Program-made: the position numbers and the translations under genes
Assembly (NCBI GenBank): GCA_037127315.1
Contig: JBBBDQ010001918.1
Span: 5,422,501 to 5,486,500 of the forward strand
Source of the DNA: Ascarosepion bandense
Taxonomy: Eukaryota > Mollusca > Cephalopoda > Sepiida > Sepiidae
Reading direction: 5' to 3'
DNA: 64,000 nucleotides
Shown here: in pieces, positions 10,861-23,064 of the stretch
Numbering within the stretch: position 1 is the stretch's first letter
Layout: every line of letters begins with the position of its first letter
Notes under the pieces: model-generated
What the model saw: only the letters and a program-made list of their open reading frames with translations
The model's database searches: none
What the model was told of the DNA's origin: nothing

Positions 10861-11460
10861 CGGGAGAATTTCGCGTTTTCAAGCGGTGATTCATTTGACA
10901 CTGACAGCTCTCTGCCTTCGGGCGAAGAGCATTAACTCAGCCTTGGCTCCGCCGAAGGGTAGACTCATGACTGGGCAAAATTAGACAGATATTTTTGGCT
11001 GGTCTATATGGCTATGTATACCCACGTTAAAAAGGCTTTGTTCTCCATTTTGCCCTAGTGGGAGGGTAAATAAATACCGCGGTAATTCCTTTGATACTGT
11101 CAATCTCTCTGCCTGCGGGCGAAGAGTATTAACCTAGTCGTGGATCCGCCGAAGGGTAGAGTCAAAACTGGGCAAAATTAGACAGCTATATATGACCCGG
11201 AGAACCCACGTTAAAAAGGCCTTTTGCCACATTTTGTCCTAGTGGTGGGGGAGAAATAAACACAGAATGCCGCGTTTTTGTAGTTGCTTTGTCAGCACTC
11301 TGCCTTTGGGTGGAGAGCATGAACTCAGTCATGGCTCCGCCGAAGGGTAGAGTCACGACTGGGCCAACTTAGCCAGAAATTTTACGCTGGGCGGAAAACC
11401 GACGTTAAAAAGGCCTTGTGCCACATTTTTCCCTAGTGGGGTAAATCAATACTGAATACC
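10861..11460 (+). repeat. Triplicated repeat, about 190-200 bp per unit
   Basis: CTCTGCCT(T/G)xGGGxGAAGAG (near 10910, 11108 and 11287), GCCGAAGGGTAGA (near 10948, 11149 and 11339) and ACGTTAAAAAGGC followed by CATTTTGxCCTAGTG recur in order three times. It is GC-richer than its surroundings. I do not recognise the family. Repeats of this sort occur in LTR or promoter regions of retrotransposons, but no flanking LTR or primer site could be confirmed. Confidence 0.85.
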
Positions 11461-11660
11461 ACGTTTCCACATAGAGTTAAGAGGAAAATACGAGAGTCCA
11501 GATAGAGATTGGCAGTCAGTAGACAGTAATTCATAGTAGCACTGTGTTCCACTCATCGAGAAGATTATTACGCAGTACCCGTCAGCTTCTGACGCGGACA
11601 TACTCAATATACTACGGCTTCACCTCCAGAGACTTGTATATATACTTTTATTAACTGGCA
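11461..11660 (+). other. Unique-looking left flank of the satellite array
   Basis: A single-copy stretch between the triplicated repeat and the satellite. It runs into the first satellite unit at TTGCTGGACTACTAATC, so it may be the remainder of the sequence from which the satellite unit was amplified. Confidence 0.45.
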
Positions 11661-13859
11661 TTGCTGGACTACTAATCTTCCTTCAAGTCTGTATCCTTAT
11701 GTTAATACACTTATTTTCTATCTCAATTACAGGTCGTTGTTCATTTATTTGTGCGGGTCCCATTCCCGGGATCCACAACACCTGAACTACTAATCTTCCT
11801 TCAAGTCTGTATCCTTATGTTAATACACTTATTTTCTATCTCAATTACAGGTCGTTGTTCATTTATTTGTGCGGGCCCCATTCCCGAGGATCCACAACAC
11901 CTGGACTACTAATCTTCCTTCAAGTCTGTATCCTTATGTTAATACACTTATTTTCTATCTCAATTACAGGTCGTTGTTCATTTATTTGTGCGGGCCCCAT
12001 TCCCAGGATCCACAACACCTGGACTACTAATCTTCCTTCAAGTCTGTATCCTTATGTTAATACACTTATTTTCTATCTCAATTACAGGTCGTTGTTCATT
12101 TATTTGTGCGGGTCCCATTCCCGGGGTTCACAACACCTGGACTACTAATCTTCCTTCAAGTCTGTATCCTTATGTTAATACACTTATTTTCTATCTCAAT
12201 TACAGGTCGTTGTTCATTTATTTGTGCGGGTCCCATTCCCGGGATCCACAACACCTGGATTACTAATCTTCCTTCAAGTCTGTATCCTTATGTTAATACA
12301 CTTATTTTCTATCTCAATTACAGGTCGGTGTTCATTTATTTGTGCGGGTCTCATTCCCGGGATCCACAACACCTGGACTACTAATCTTCCTTCAAGTCTG
12401 TATCCTTATGTTAATACACTTATTTTCTATCTCAATTACAGGTCGTTGTTCATTTATTTGTGCGCGTCCCATTCCCAGGATCCACAACACCTGGACTACT
12501 AATCTTCCTTCAAGTCTGTATCCTTATGTTAATACGCTTATTTTCTATTTCAATTACAGGTCGTTGTTCATTTATTTGTACGGGCCCCATTCCCGGGATC
12601 CACAACACCTGGACTACTAATCTTTCTTCAAGTCTCTATCCTTATGTTAATACACTTATTTTCTATCTCAATTACAGGTCGTTGTTCATTTATTTGTGCG
12701 GGTCCCATTCCCGGGATCCACAACACCTGGACTACTAATCTTCCTTCAAGTCTGTATCCTTATGTTAATACGCTTATTTTCTATCTCAATTACATGTCGT
12801 TGTTCATTTATTTGTACGGGCCCCATTCCCGGGATCCACAACACCTGGACAACTAATCTTCCTTCAAGTCTGTATCCTTATGTTAATACACTTATTTTCT
12901 ATCTCAATTACATGTCGTTGATCATTTATTTGTGCGGGTCCCATTCCCGGGATCCACAACACCTGGACTACTAATCTTCCTTCAAGTCTCTATCCTTATG
13001 TTAATACACTTATTTTCTATCTCAATTACAGGTCGTTGTTCATTTATTTGTGCTGGTCCCATTCCCGGGATCCACAACATCTGGACTACTAATCTTCCTT
13101 CAAGTCTGTATCCTTATGTTAATACACTTATTTTCTATCTCAATTACAGGTCGTTGTTCATTTATTTGTGCGGGTCCCATTCCCTGGATCCACAACACCT
13201 GGACTACTAATCTTCCTTCAAGTCTGTATCCTTATGTTAATACACTTATTTTCTATCTCAATTACAGGTCGTTTTTCATTTATTTGTGCGGGTCCCATTC
13301 CCGGGATCCACAACACCTGGACTACTAATCTTCCTTCAAGTCTGTATCCTTATGTTAATATACTTATTTTCTATCTCAATTACAGGTCGTTTTTCATTTA
13401 TTTGTGCGGGTCCCATTCCCTGGATCCACAACACCTGGACTACTAATCTTCCTTCAAGTCTGTATCCTTATGTTAATATACTTATTTTCTATCTCAATTA
13501 CAGGTCGTTTTTCATTTATTTGTGCGGGTCCCATTCCCGGGATCCACAACACCTGGACTACTAATCTTCCTTCAAGTCTGTATCCTTATGTTAATACACT
13601 TATTTTCTATCTCAATTACAGGTCGTTTTTCATTTATTTGTGCGGGCCCCATTCCCGGGATCCACAACACCTGGACTACTAATCTTCCTTCAAGTCTGTA
13701 TCCTTATGTTAATACACTTATTTTCTATCTCAATTACAGGTCGTTGTTCATTGATTTGTGCGGGCCCCATTCCCTGGATCCACAACACCTGGACTACTAA
13801 TCTTCCTTCAAGTCTGTATCCTTATGTTAATATACTTGTTTTCTATCTCAATTACAGGT

Positions 13860-16800
13860 CGTTTTTTCATTTATTTGTGCGGGTCCCATTTCCCTGGATC
13901 CACAACACCTGGACTACTAATCTTCCTTCAAGTCTGTATCCTTATGGTAATATACTTATTTTCTGCCTTTCTCAATTACAGGTCGTTTTCATTTATTTGT
14001 GCAGAGACTGTTCAGGATCCACAACACCTGGACTACTAATGCTTCTTCAAGTGTATGTATGTTAATATACTTATTTTCTATCTCAATTACAGATCGTTTT
14101 CATTTATTTGTGCGGGTCCCATTCCGGGATCACAACACCTGGACTACTAATCTTCCTTCAAGTCTGTGTATCTTTATGTTAATACACTTATTTTCTATCT
14201 CAATTACAGGTCGTTGTTCATTTATTTGTACGGGTCCATTCCCTGGATCCACAACACCTGGACTATAATCTTCCTTCAAGTCTGTATCCTTATGTTAATA
14301 CACTTATTTTCTATCTCAATTACAGGTCGTTTTCATTTATTTGTGCGGGTCCCATTCGGGATCCACAACACCTGGACTACTAATCTTCCTTCAAGTCTGT
14401 ATCCTTATGTTAATATACTTATTTTCTATCTCAATTACAGGTCGTTTTCATTTATTTGTGCAGGGTCCCATTCCCTGGATCCACAACACCTGGACTACTA
14501 ATCTTCCTTCAAGTCTGTATCCTTATGTTAATATACTTATTTTCTATCTCAATTACAGGTCGTTTTTCATTTGTTTGTGCGGGTCCCATTCCAGGATCCA
14601 CAACACCTGAACTACTAATCTTCCTTCAAGTCTTTATCCTTATGTTAATACACTTATTTTCTATCTCAATTACAGGTCGTTTTTCATTTATTTGTACGGG
14701 CCCCATTCCCAGGATCCACAACACCTGGACTACTAATCTTCCTTCAAGTCTGTATCCTTATGTTAATACACTTATTTTCTATCTCAATTACAGGTCGTTA
14801 TTTCATTGATTTATTGGGCCCCATTCCCTGGATCCACAACACCTGGACTACTAATCTTCCTTCAAGTCTGTATCATATGTTAATATACTTATTTTCTATC
14901 TCAATTACAGGTCGTTTTTTTCATTTATTTGTGCAGGTCCTTCCTGGATCCACAACACCTGGACTACTAATCTTCCTTCAAGTCTATCCTTATGTTAATA
15001 TACTTATTTTCTATCTCAATTACAGGTCGTTTTTCATTTATTTGTGCGGGCCCCATTCCCGGGATCCACAACACCTGGACTACTAATCTTCCTTCAAGTC
15101 TGTATCCTTATGTTAATATACTTATTTTCTATCTCAATTACAGGTCGTTTTTCATTTATTTGTGCGGTCCCATTCCGGGATCCACAACACCTGGACTACT
15201 AATCTTCCTTCAAGTCTGTATCTTTATGTTAATACACTTATTTTCTATCTCAATTACAGGTCGTTGTTCATTGATTTGTGCGCGTCCCATTCCCAGGATC
15301 CACAGCACCTGGGCTACTAATCTTCCTTCAAGTCTGTATCCTTATGTTAATACGCTTATTTTCTATCTTCAATTACAGGCTGTTTTTCATTATTTTATGG
15401 CCCTAATACCAGGATCCACAACACCTGGACTACTAATCTTCCTTCAAGTCTGTATCCTTATGTTAACACACTTATTTTCTATCCTTTGTCTACAGGTCGT
15501 TGTTCATTTATTTGTGCATGTCCCATTCCCCAGGATCCAAGGCCTGGGTCAAAATAATCTTCCTTCAAGTCTGTATCTCATGTTAATACACTTATTTTCT
15601 ATCTCAATTACAGGTCGTTGTTCATTTATTTGCAGGCCCCATTCCCAGGATCCACAACACCTGGACTACTAATCTTCCTTCAAGTCTGTATCCTTATGTT
15701 AACATACTCTATTTTCTATCTCAATTACAGGTCGTTTTTCATTTATTTGTGCGGGTCCCATTCCCGGGGATCCACAACACCTGGACTACTAATCTTTCCT
15801 TTCAAGTCTTGTCCTTATGTTAATACACTTATTTTTCATCTCAATTACAGGTCGTTGTTCATTTATTTGTGCGCGTCCCATTCCCAGATCCACAACACCT
15901 GGGCTACCACACCTTCCTTCAAGTCTGTATCCTTATGTTAACACACCTATTTTCTATCTCAATTACAGGTCGTTGTTCACTATTTTGAAAAGGCCCCATT
16001 CCCAGATCCACACAACACCTGGACTACTAATCTTCCTCTTCAAGTCTGTATCCTTATGTTAATACACTTATTTTCTATCTCAATTACAGGTCGTTGTTCT
16101 ATTTATTTGAGCGGTCCTATTCCCGGGATCCACAACACCTGGCTACTAATCTTTCCTTCAAGTCTGTATCCTTATGTTAATACACTTATTTTGTATCTCA
16201 ATTACAGGTCGTTGTTCATTTATTTGTGCGCGTCCCATTCTGTGGATCCACAACACCTGTCACTAATCTTCCTTCAAGTCTGGTATCCTTGTTAATACAC
16301 TTATTATTTTCTATCTCAATTACAGGTCGTTGTCTATTTATTTGTGCGGGCCCCATTCTAGATCCGCAAACACCCCACTCATTGACCCTCAAGTCTGTAT
16401 CCTTATGTTAATATACTTATTTTCGACCAATTACAGGTCGTTTTTCATTTATTTGTGCGGGTCCCATTCCCGGGATCCACAACACCTGACTACTAATCTT
16501 CCTTCAAGTCTGTATCCTTATATTAATACGCTTATTTTCTATCTCAATTACAGGTCGTTGTTCATCATTTGTACGGGCTCCATTCGGATCCACAACACCT
16601 GGACTACTAATCTCTTCAAGTCTGTATCCTTACAATACGCTTATTTTCTATCTCAATTACATGTCGTTGTTCATTTATTTCACGTGGGCCTCATTCCCGG
16701 GATCCACAACACATGGACTAAGCATTAATCTTCCTTCAAGTCTGTATCCTTATGTTAATACGCTTATTTTCTATCTCAATTATATGTCGTTGTTCATTTA

Positions 16801-17520
16801 TTTGTACGGGTCCCATTCCCCGATCCACAACACCCGACCACGCAATCTTCCTTCAAGTCTGTATCCTTATATGTTAATATGTACTTATTTTCTATCTCAA
16901 TTACAGGTCGTTGTTCATTTATTTGTGTGCTACCATTCCCAGGATCCACAACACCTGGGCTACTAATCTTCCTTCAAGTCTGTATCCTTATGTTAACACA
17001 CTTATTTTCATCCTAATTACAGGTCGTTGTCTAGCTTATTTGTGCGCGTCCCATTCTCAGGATCCACAACACCTGGACTACTAATCTTCCTTCAAGTTCC
17101 TATCCTTGTGTTAATTTATTACTCTATTTTCTATCCTAATTACAGGTCGTTGTTCATTTATTTGAGCGGGTCCTATTCCTGGATCCACACTCAGTCAATA
17201 ATCTTCCTTCAAGTCTGTATCCCCATGTTAATACACTTATTTTGTATCTCAATTACAGGTCGTTGTTCATTTATTTGTGCGCGTCCCATTCTCAGGATCC
17301 ACAACACCTGGCCATGAATTTCTCCTTCAAGTCTGCATCTCCATGTTAATACACTTATTTTCTATCTCAACTTCGAGAGGTCGTTGTTCATTTATTTGTG
17401 TGGCCCCATTCCCAGGATCCACAACACCTGGACTACTAATCTTCCTTCAAGTCTGTATCCTGTTAGCTATACTTATTTCTTTCATCTCAATTACAGTCGT
17501 TTTTCATTTATTTGTGTATG
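13860..17520 (+). repeat. Degenerate central block of the 118-bp satellite
   Basis: Within this part many units carry 1-10 bp indels, often in GGG or CCC runs, and scattered substitutions (for example near 15390, 15530, 15980, 16375 and 16620). Units on both sides (11.7-13.8 and 17.6-20.1 kb) are nearly all exactly 118 bp. Confidence 0.85.
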
Positions 17521-18457
17521 GGTCCTATCTTGGATCCACAACACCTGGACTACTAATCTTCCTTCAAGTCTGTATCCTTATATTAATACGCTTATTTTCT
17601 ATCTCAATTACAGGTCGTTGTTCATTTATTTGTACGGGCCCCATTCCCGGGATCCACAACACCTGGACTACTAATCTTCCTTCAAGTCTGTATCCTTATG
17701 TTAATACGTTTATTTTCTATCTCAATTACATGTCGTTGTTCATTTATTTGTACGGGCCCCATTCCCGGGATCCACAACACATGGACTACTAATCTTCCTT
17801 CAAGTCTGTATCCTTATGTTAATACGCTTATTTTCTATCTCAATTACATGTCGTTGTTCATTTATTTGTACGGGTCCCATTCCCTGGATCCACAACACCT
17901 GGACTACTAATCTTCCTTCAAGTCTGTATCCTTATGTTAATACACTTATTTTCTATCTCAATTACTGGTCGTTTTTCATTTATTTGTGCGGGTCCCATTC
18001 CCGGGATCCACAACACCTGGACTACTAATCTTCCTTCAAGTCTGTATCCTTATGTTAATACGCTTATTTTCTATCTCAATTACATGTCGTTGTTCATTTA
18101 TTTGTGCGCGTCCTATTCCCAGGATCCACAACACCTGGACTACTAATCTTCCTTCAAGTCTGTATCCTTATGTTAATACACTTATTTTCTATCTCAATTA
18201 CAGGTCGTTGTTCATTTATTTGTGCGGGTCCCAATCCCGGGATCCACAACACCTGGACTACTAATCTTCCTTCAAGTCTGTATCCTTATGTTAATATACT
18301 TATTTTCTATCTCAATTACAGGTCGTTGTTCATTTATTTGTGCGGGTCCCAATCCCGGGATCCACAACACCTGGACTACTAATCTTCCTTCAAGTCTGTA
18401 TCCTTATGTTAATACACTTATTTTCTATCTCAATTACAGGTCGTTGTTCATTTATTT

Positions 18458-20040
18458 GTGCGGGTCCCAATCCCGGGATCCACAACACCTGGACTACTAA
18501 TCTTCCTTCAAGTCTGTATCCTTATGTTAATACGCTTATTTTCTATCTCAATTACAGGTCGTTGTTCATTTAGTTGTACGGGCCCCATTCCCGGGATCCA
18601 CAACACCTGGACTACTAATCTTCCTTCAAGTCTGTATCCTTATGTTAATACACTTATTTTCTATCTCAATTACAGGTCGTTGTTCATTTATTTGTGCGGG
18701 TCCCATTCCCGGGATCCACAACACCTGGACTACTAATCTTCTTTCAAGTCTGTATCCTTATGTTAATACGCTTATTTTCTATCTCAATTACATGTCGTTG
18801 TTCATTTATTTGTGCGGGTCCCAATCCCGGGATCCACAACACCTGGACTACTAATCTTCCTTCAAGTCTGTATCCTTATGTTAATACGCTTATTTTCTAT
18901 CTCAATTACATGTCGTTGTTCATTTATTTGTGCGCGTCCTATTCCCAGGATCCACAACACCTGGACTACTAATCTTCCTTCAAGTCTGTATCCTTATGTT
19001 AATACACTTATTTTCTATCTCAATTACAAGTCGTTTTTCATTTATTTGTGCGGGTCCCATTCCCTGGATCCACAACACCTGGACTACTAATCTTCCTTCA
19101 AGTCTGTATCCTTATGTTAATACGCTTATTTTCTATCTCAATTACAGGTCGTTGTTCATTTATTTGTGCGCGTCCCATTCCCGGGATCCACAACACCTGG
19201 ACTACTAATCTTCCTTCAAGTCTGTATCCTTATGTTAATACACTTATTTTCTATCTCAATTACAGGTCGTTGTTCATTTATTTGTGCGGGTCCCATTCCC
19301 GGGATCCACAACACCTGGACTACTAATCTTCTTTCAAGTCTGTATCCTTATGTTAATACACTTATTTTCTATCTCAATTACAGGTCGTTGTTCATTTATT
19401 TGTGAGGGTCCCAATTCCGGGATCCACAACACCTGGACTACTAATCTTCCTTCAAGTCTGTATCCTTATGTTAATACACTTATTTTCTATCTCAATTACA
19501 GGTCGTTGTTCATTTATTTGTGCGGGTCCCAATCCCTTGATCCACAACACCTGGACTACTAATCTTCCTTCAAGTCTGTATCCTTATGTTAATACACTTA
19601 TTTTCTATCTCAATTACAGGTCGTTGTTCATTTATTTGTGCGGGTCCCATTCCCGGGATCCACAACACCTGGACTACTAATCTTCCTTCAAGTCTGTATC
19701 CTTATGTTAATACGCTTATTTTCTATCTCAATTACAGGTCGTTGTTCATTTAGTTGTACGGGCCCCATTCCCGGGATCCACAACACCTGGACTACTAATC
19801 TTCCTTCAAGTCTGTATCCTTATGTTAATACACTTATTTTCTATCTCAATTACAGGTCGTTGTTCATTTATTTGTGCGGGTCCCATTCCCGGGATCCACA
19901 ACACCTGGACTACTAATCTTCTTTCAAGTCTGTATCCTTATATTAATACGCTTATTTTCTATCTCAATTACATGTCGTTGTTCATTTATTTGTGCGGGTC
20001 CCAATCCCGGGATCCACAACACCTGAACTACTAATCTTCC
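18458..20040 (+). repeat. Higher-order repeat, 10 x 118 bp offset
   Basis: Four linked diagnostic variants in consecutive units repeat at an offset of 1180 bp: CATTTAGTTGTACGGGCCCC (18564 and 19749 regions), a standard unit, CTTCTTTCAAG with ACGCTT, then CATGTCG with CCAATCCC. This indicates a segmental duplication of about ten units. Confidence 0.8.
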
Positions 20041-20251
20041 TTCAAGTCTGTATCCTTATGTTAATACATTTATTTTCTATCTCAATTACATGTCGTTGTT
20101 CATTTATTTGTGCGGGTCCCATTCCCTGGATCTACAAAAAAAAAAAAAAAGAAAAAAAAGAATAAATGCTCAATCCATCCTTTTTGCTGTTTACATTGGA
20201 TCACAGCACATACTTTCCGGCCTAGGGATTGGACTCAAATTTAATAAGAAT

Positions 20252-20272
20252 TATATATATATATATATATAT
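20252..20272. repeat. Short (AT)n
   Basis: About ten TA dinucleotides between the satellite flank and a SINE-B copy. Confidence 0.9.
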
Positions 20273-20282
20273 AACACGCTAA

Positions 20283-20432
20283 AATTTCTGTTCCCTCATT
20301 CTCTGCGTTCATGGCTTTGGGAGTAGGGACTTCAACTGACACCATATCGGTCGAGTTTTAATCTCGACTGGAAGTAAGCGGAGGTCTAGCCTCACTGATA
20401 AGCTGTGATACAGCGAAACATAATGAGGATTC
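20283..20432 (+). repeat. SINE-B copy (diverged)
   Basis: Plus-strand copy with the B-box-like region GTTTTAATCTCGACTGG and the 3' part CTGATAAGCTGTGATACAGC. The A-box part is diverged. Confidence 0.7.
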
Positions 20433-20814
20433 CTAATATATCTTCAGAATTCTGCGATTACGCAACCTTTGTTTCAACCTTTCAGTATCTTCAGGCGTTT
20501 AATTATTCAAGTTTTTTGGAACGCATAACAGAAACTTTCAGAAAGCATGACATTTAGTTTAAAATAAGGGATGAGCTGGTCAAGAATTGCAAACATTTTT
20601 CTCTGGGTTTGCATGATCCTAAAATATACTTTATGAGGTCTTTACATCTAGACATTACTTAGAACCTTTCATTTGACAAACTTTCTCGTTCTGGAATTGA
20701 CACTATAGGTAACTTCTCTTCTCGGCATAAACTTCAGACATCACCACTTTTGCAAGCACTGGCTTTTTAGTACGCTTCAAGTTACATAAAGTACTTTACC
20801 ACTTTTACTTTTCT
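20433..20814. other. No recognisable gene
   Basis: No repeat partner or coding signature seen. Confidence 0.5.
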
Positions 20815-21305
20815 TCTGCTCCGATGAGCTTAGATCACTGGTGCAGCCTAAGCACGAATTTACACGAGATACTATATTAGCAACTAGGTCCCACTCTTTT
20901 ATAGTTAAACAGATAAGATGTAACCGTAAATTCTACTCCAACAGCTTCTTTTCTCGCGCTTCCCGCCTGTGGTACTCCCTTCCACAAGTCTGCTTTCCCG
21001 ACAGCTACAATCTCTAGGTGTTTAAATGTAGGTTCAATAGACACCTCCTATCACCCAAACTACCAATTATTCTCAGAACACTCTCATCTACCGAACCCTC
21101 ATTCTCGGTATTCTTACCCACCTATCACCCACCCTCTGACATTTCCTATATTTAACCATTCTCGGTATCCCTACCCGCCTATCACCCACCCTCTGACATT
21201 TCCGATATTTAATCATCCTTTCTCCACTCTATGTAGCCCCCTGCGAAGTAGTGGCAGTGACATGCCTTGCTCGGGGTGAAACGCCTATAAAAAAAAATCA
21301 AAAAA
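20815..21305 (+). pseudogene. L-B LINE 3' end
   Basis: Codes, with a few lesions, for the last about 80 residues of the L-B polyprotein (R-ATRSH-F, then FFSRxSRLW-SLP, CFPDSYNL and FKCxxNRHLL). A 3' untranslated region follows, ending TGCTCGGGGTGAAACG then a poly(A)-like end. The 3' region has an internal duplication of about 58 bp (21105-21162 and 21163-21219). No catalytic reverse transcriptase motif is included. Confidence 0.85.
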
Positions 21306-21384
21306 ATCTTCGCGCGTGATTACCTAGTTTGGTACAATTTTGAAAGTTCTCCAGCTTAAAAATTTCCTTCAATACATAATATAT

Positions 21385-21404
21385 TTCTCTCTGTCTCTCT
21401 CTCT

Positions 21405-21441
<37 letters not shown>
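21385..21441. repeat. CT / TA compound microsatellite
   Basis: CT-rich run followed by about 17 TA dinucleotides. Confidence 0.95.
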
Positions 21442-21444
<3 letters not shown>

Positions 21445-21504
21445 ATTGTAATGGTTGTTACAATGGTTTATAAAAGCATAGTATCATTACACAAAAATCT
21501 TCGC

Positions 21505-21544
21505 GTTTCGGAGCTACGTGCGCCCCTCATTCAGCTGAAATGAA
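21505..21544 (-). other. Hammerhead-like core downstream of a PLE remnant
   Basis: On the minus strand: CTGAATGA (one base longer than the consensus CUGANGA), then GGGGC...GCTCC as a plausible stem II, then GAAACGCG. It lies about 400 bp downstream of the GIY-YIG remnant on the same strand, where PLE ribozymes are expected. The extra core base argues against activity. Confidence 0.4.
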
Positions 21545-21936
21545 AAATAAATGGTGAAAATGATTTATTTTTGGTAATATGATATGTAAGTGAATGTTTG
21601 ATTGGGGGTTTAGTATGATTTAGCAGGCAGTTTGTACCCATTGAGATACAACCTTGCGTTAGGAGAGGGGTGCGGAGTAGCTTAGTTTTGGACAGGCCAC
21701 TTTTTAGTTTTGTCTGGGTAGATCTTATATTGGGATGTAAGGTTTTTTTAAGAACGAGTAGACACTTTTTATTTTACTACAATCTATGAGTGGATGGAAT
21801 AGAGTTACTATTAATATGGTGTGAGTTTATTTTCTTTTATTTATACGATGTTCGTTTTTTTTTATTTTGAGGATTAAACATGATATTAATTACCTTTTTG
21901 GAAGGGATTATTTTATGTGAATCAGGTTTTTTTTGG

Positions 21937-22450
21937 TTAATTAAATTTTAACGAAAAATATTTTCGATGTTTACATAACACTGCTAATTTATCTGTACGG
22001 TTCAATAGTTCTCCATTGTTGATGTGCTTTAAAATGTGCAGCTTTTTACTTAAGCATAAAGGGCAGATGTCGTTAAGCGAGTTGCAGGTTCTGTTTTTTC
22101 CATGATTTTCCATTTTACTTTGAGTTTCTGTTTTGTGTCCTTTAATTTCCAAAAATATGCAGAAACGGATGTTTGGTTTCGATATAAGTTGTGCTTGAAT
22201 GAAGTTAAGTGCATGTACCAGCGCTGCTTAAAGGTGTTCTTTGTAGATCTGATATACACTTTATTTATTGTTGGGTTTTCAATTGATGTTATATTGCATT
22301 TATAGACAACTGAATTTAGTTTACATCTATTTTGTAGTGGGCAATTACTGGGGTTTCTACAATTGCATAAGTTTTTATTGTTGTCCTCTTTATTATTTTG
22401 GTAGTTAATTTTATTACGATCTACGTATTGATTTAAGATATACTTATTAT
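21937..22450 (-). pseudogene. Penelope-like element: Cys-rich GIY-YIG endonuclease remnant (lineage 2)
   Basis: Reading the minus strand from about 22450, the frame gives a Cys cluster (CNCRNPSNCPLQNRC), VVYKCNI, then VYIRSTKNTFKQRWYMH, matching the GIY-YIG nuclease pattern VVYxC...YIGST-TFK-RW--H of Penelope-like retroelements (the motif Gly is Arg here). After one frameshift near 22070 it continues as CPLCLSKKLHILKHI and ends with RTDKLAVLCKHRKYF, matching the conserved C-terminal block C-LCL-EKL-IL...R-E-CRHR-KF. The reverse transcriptase is absent. The frameshift and the G-to-R change mean it is dead. The domain would cut target DNA during retrotransposition. Confidence 0.75.
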
Positions 22451-22582
22451 GATTAGTTATAATTTTTCGAGGTTATTTGTGCAGCTATAACTTAGTTTAA
22501 GTTTAGCGTTGTATTGAGCACTCTTTATAAAAGTAAATGCATGAACAGTGGCTTTAAAACCTACGTGTTATATAACTTTCTT

Positions 22583-22587
<5 letters not shown>

Positions 22588-22628
<41 letters not shown>
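22588..22628. repeat. (AT)n microsatellite
   Basis: About 20 TA dinucleotides abutting the following inverted repeat. Confidence 0.97.
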
Positions 22629-22631
<3 letters not shown>

Positions 22632-22770
22632 TAAAAAAGGATTAATTCTGAATTAATTCAGTTTCTGAAAGGATTTTTCTGTTGCTGAGGTGATGTGTTA
22701 TCCTCCGCGGGGATTTTCATATCGAAATGATCATCCAACATCATTGAATTAATCCTTTTTTAATTTATAT
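22627..22770. repeat. Inverted repeat, about 22-bp arms
   Basis: TAAATTAAAAAAGGATTAAT at the left is the reverse complement of ATTAATCCTTTTTTAATTTA at the right. The interior holds GTTATCCTCCGCGGGGATTT and ATCGAAATGAT, reminiscent of the stem and GAAA of the hammerhead-like loops elsewhere, but with no good CUGANGA. Confidence 0.75.
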
Positions 22771-22910
22771 TTGCTCTGTAATATTTTATTACATGGAGCT
22801 CTCTTCCTGTATCATTTTTTAATATTAAATAAAATTTTTAATATTAATTAGGATCGGGTTTTTGGAATTTACCTTCCTGCTTTTTCCGCTTGGATTAAAG
22901 TCTCTGAATT

Positions 22911-22913
<3 letters not shown>

Positions 22914-22962
<49 letters not shown>
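22914..22962. repeat. (AT)n microsatellite
   Basis: About 24 TA dinucleotides at the left edge of the PLE remnant. Confidence 0.97.
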
Positions 22963-22964
<2 letters not shown>

Positions 22965-23064
22965 ATGAAACAACACTGAAAAACCTAATACGTAGAAATG
23001 TTAAAACAATAAATTATAATTGAACTCATTATATAATTAAAAATTTAAAACACTTGACCTCATA

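Larger units (their letters stand above)
11661..20136 (+). repeat. 118-bp satellite array, about 72 copies
   Basis: A head-to-tail array with a modal period of 118 bp, read for instance from successive GGATCCACAACACC sites. Each unit contains GGACTACTAATCTTCC, a CAAGTCTGTATCCTTATG block, ATTTTCTATCTCAATTACAG, TCGTTGTTCATTTATTTG and CCCATTCCCGGGATCC. Because 118 is not a multiple of 3, open frames of 92 codons recur every unit in rotating phase and are meaningless. Variants (ACACTT/ACGCTT, CAGGTCG/CATGTCG, CCATTCCC/CCAATCCC, GGTCCC/GGCCCC) are shared between units. The array ends at a poly(A)-like run at 20137-20160. Confidence 0.98.

Noticed and set aside
11855..20034. Dozens of 70-226 codon open frames in the 118-bp satellite
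   Set aside because: They repeat every unit in rotating phase because 118 is not a multiple of 3, have no promoter or domain, and break wherever a unit has an indel.
11661..20136. The regular 118-bp array as a CRISPR array
   Set aside because: Units are identical throughout with no unique spacers, and the surrounding sequence is clearly eukaryotic.
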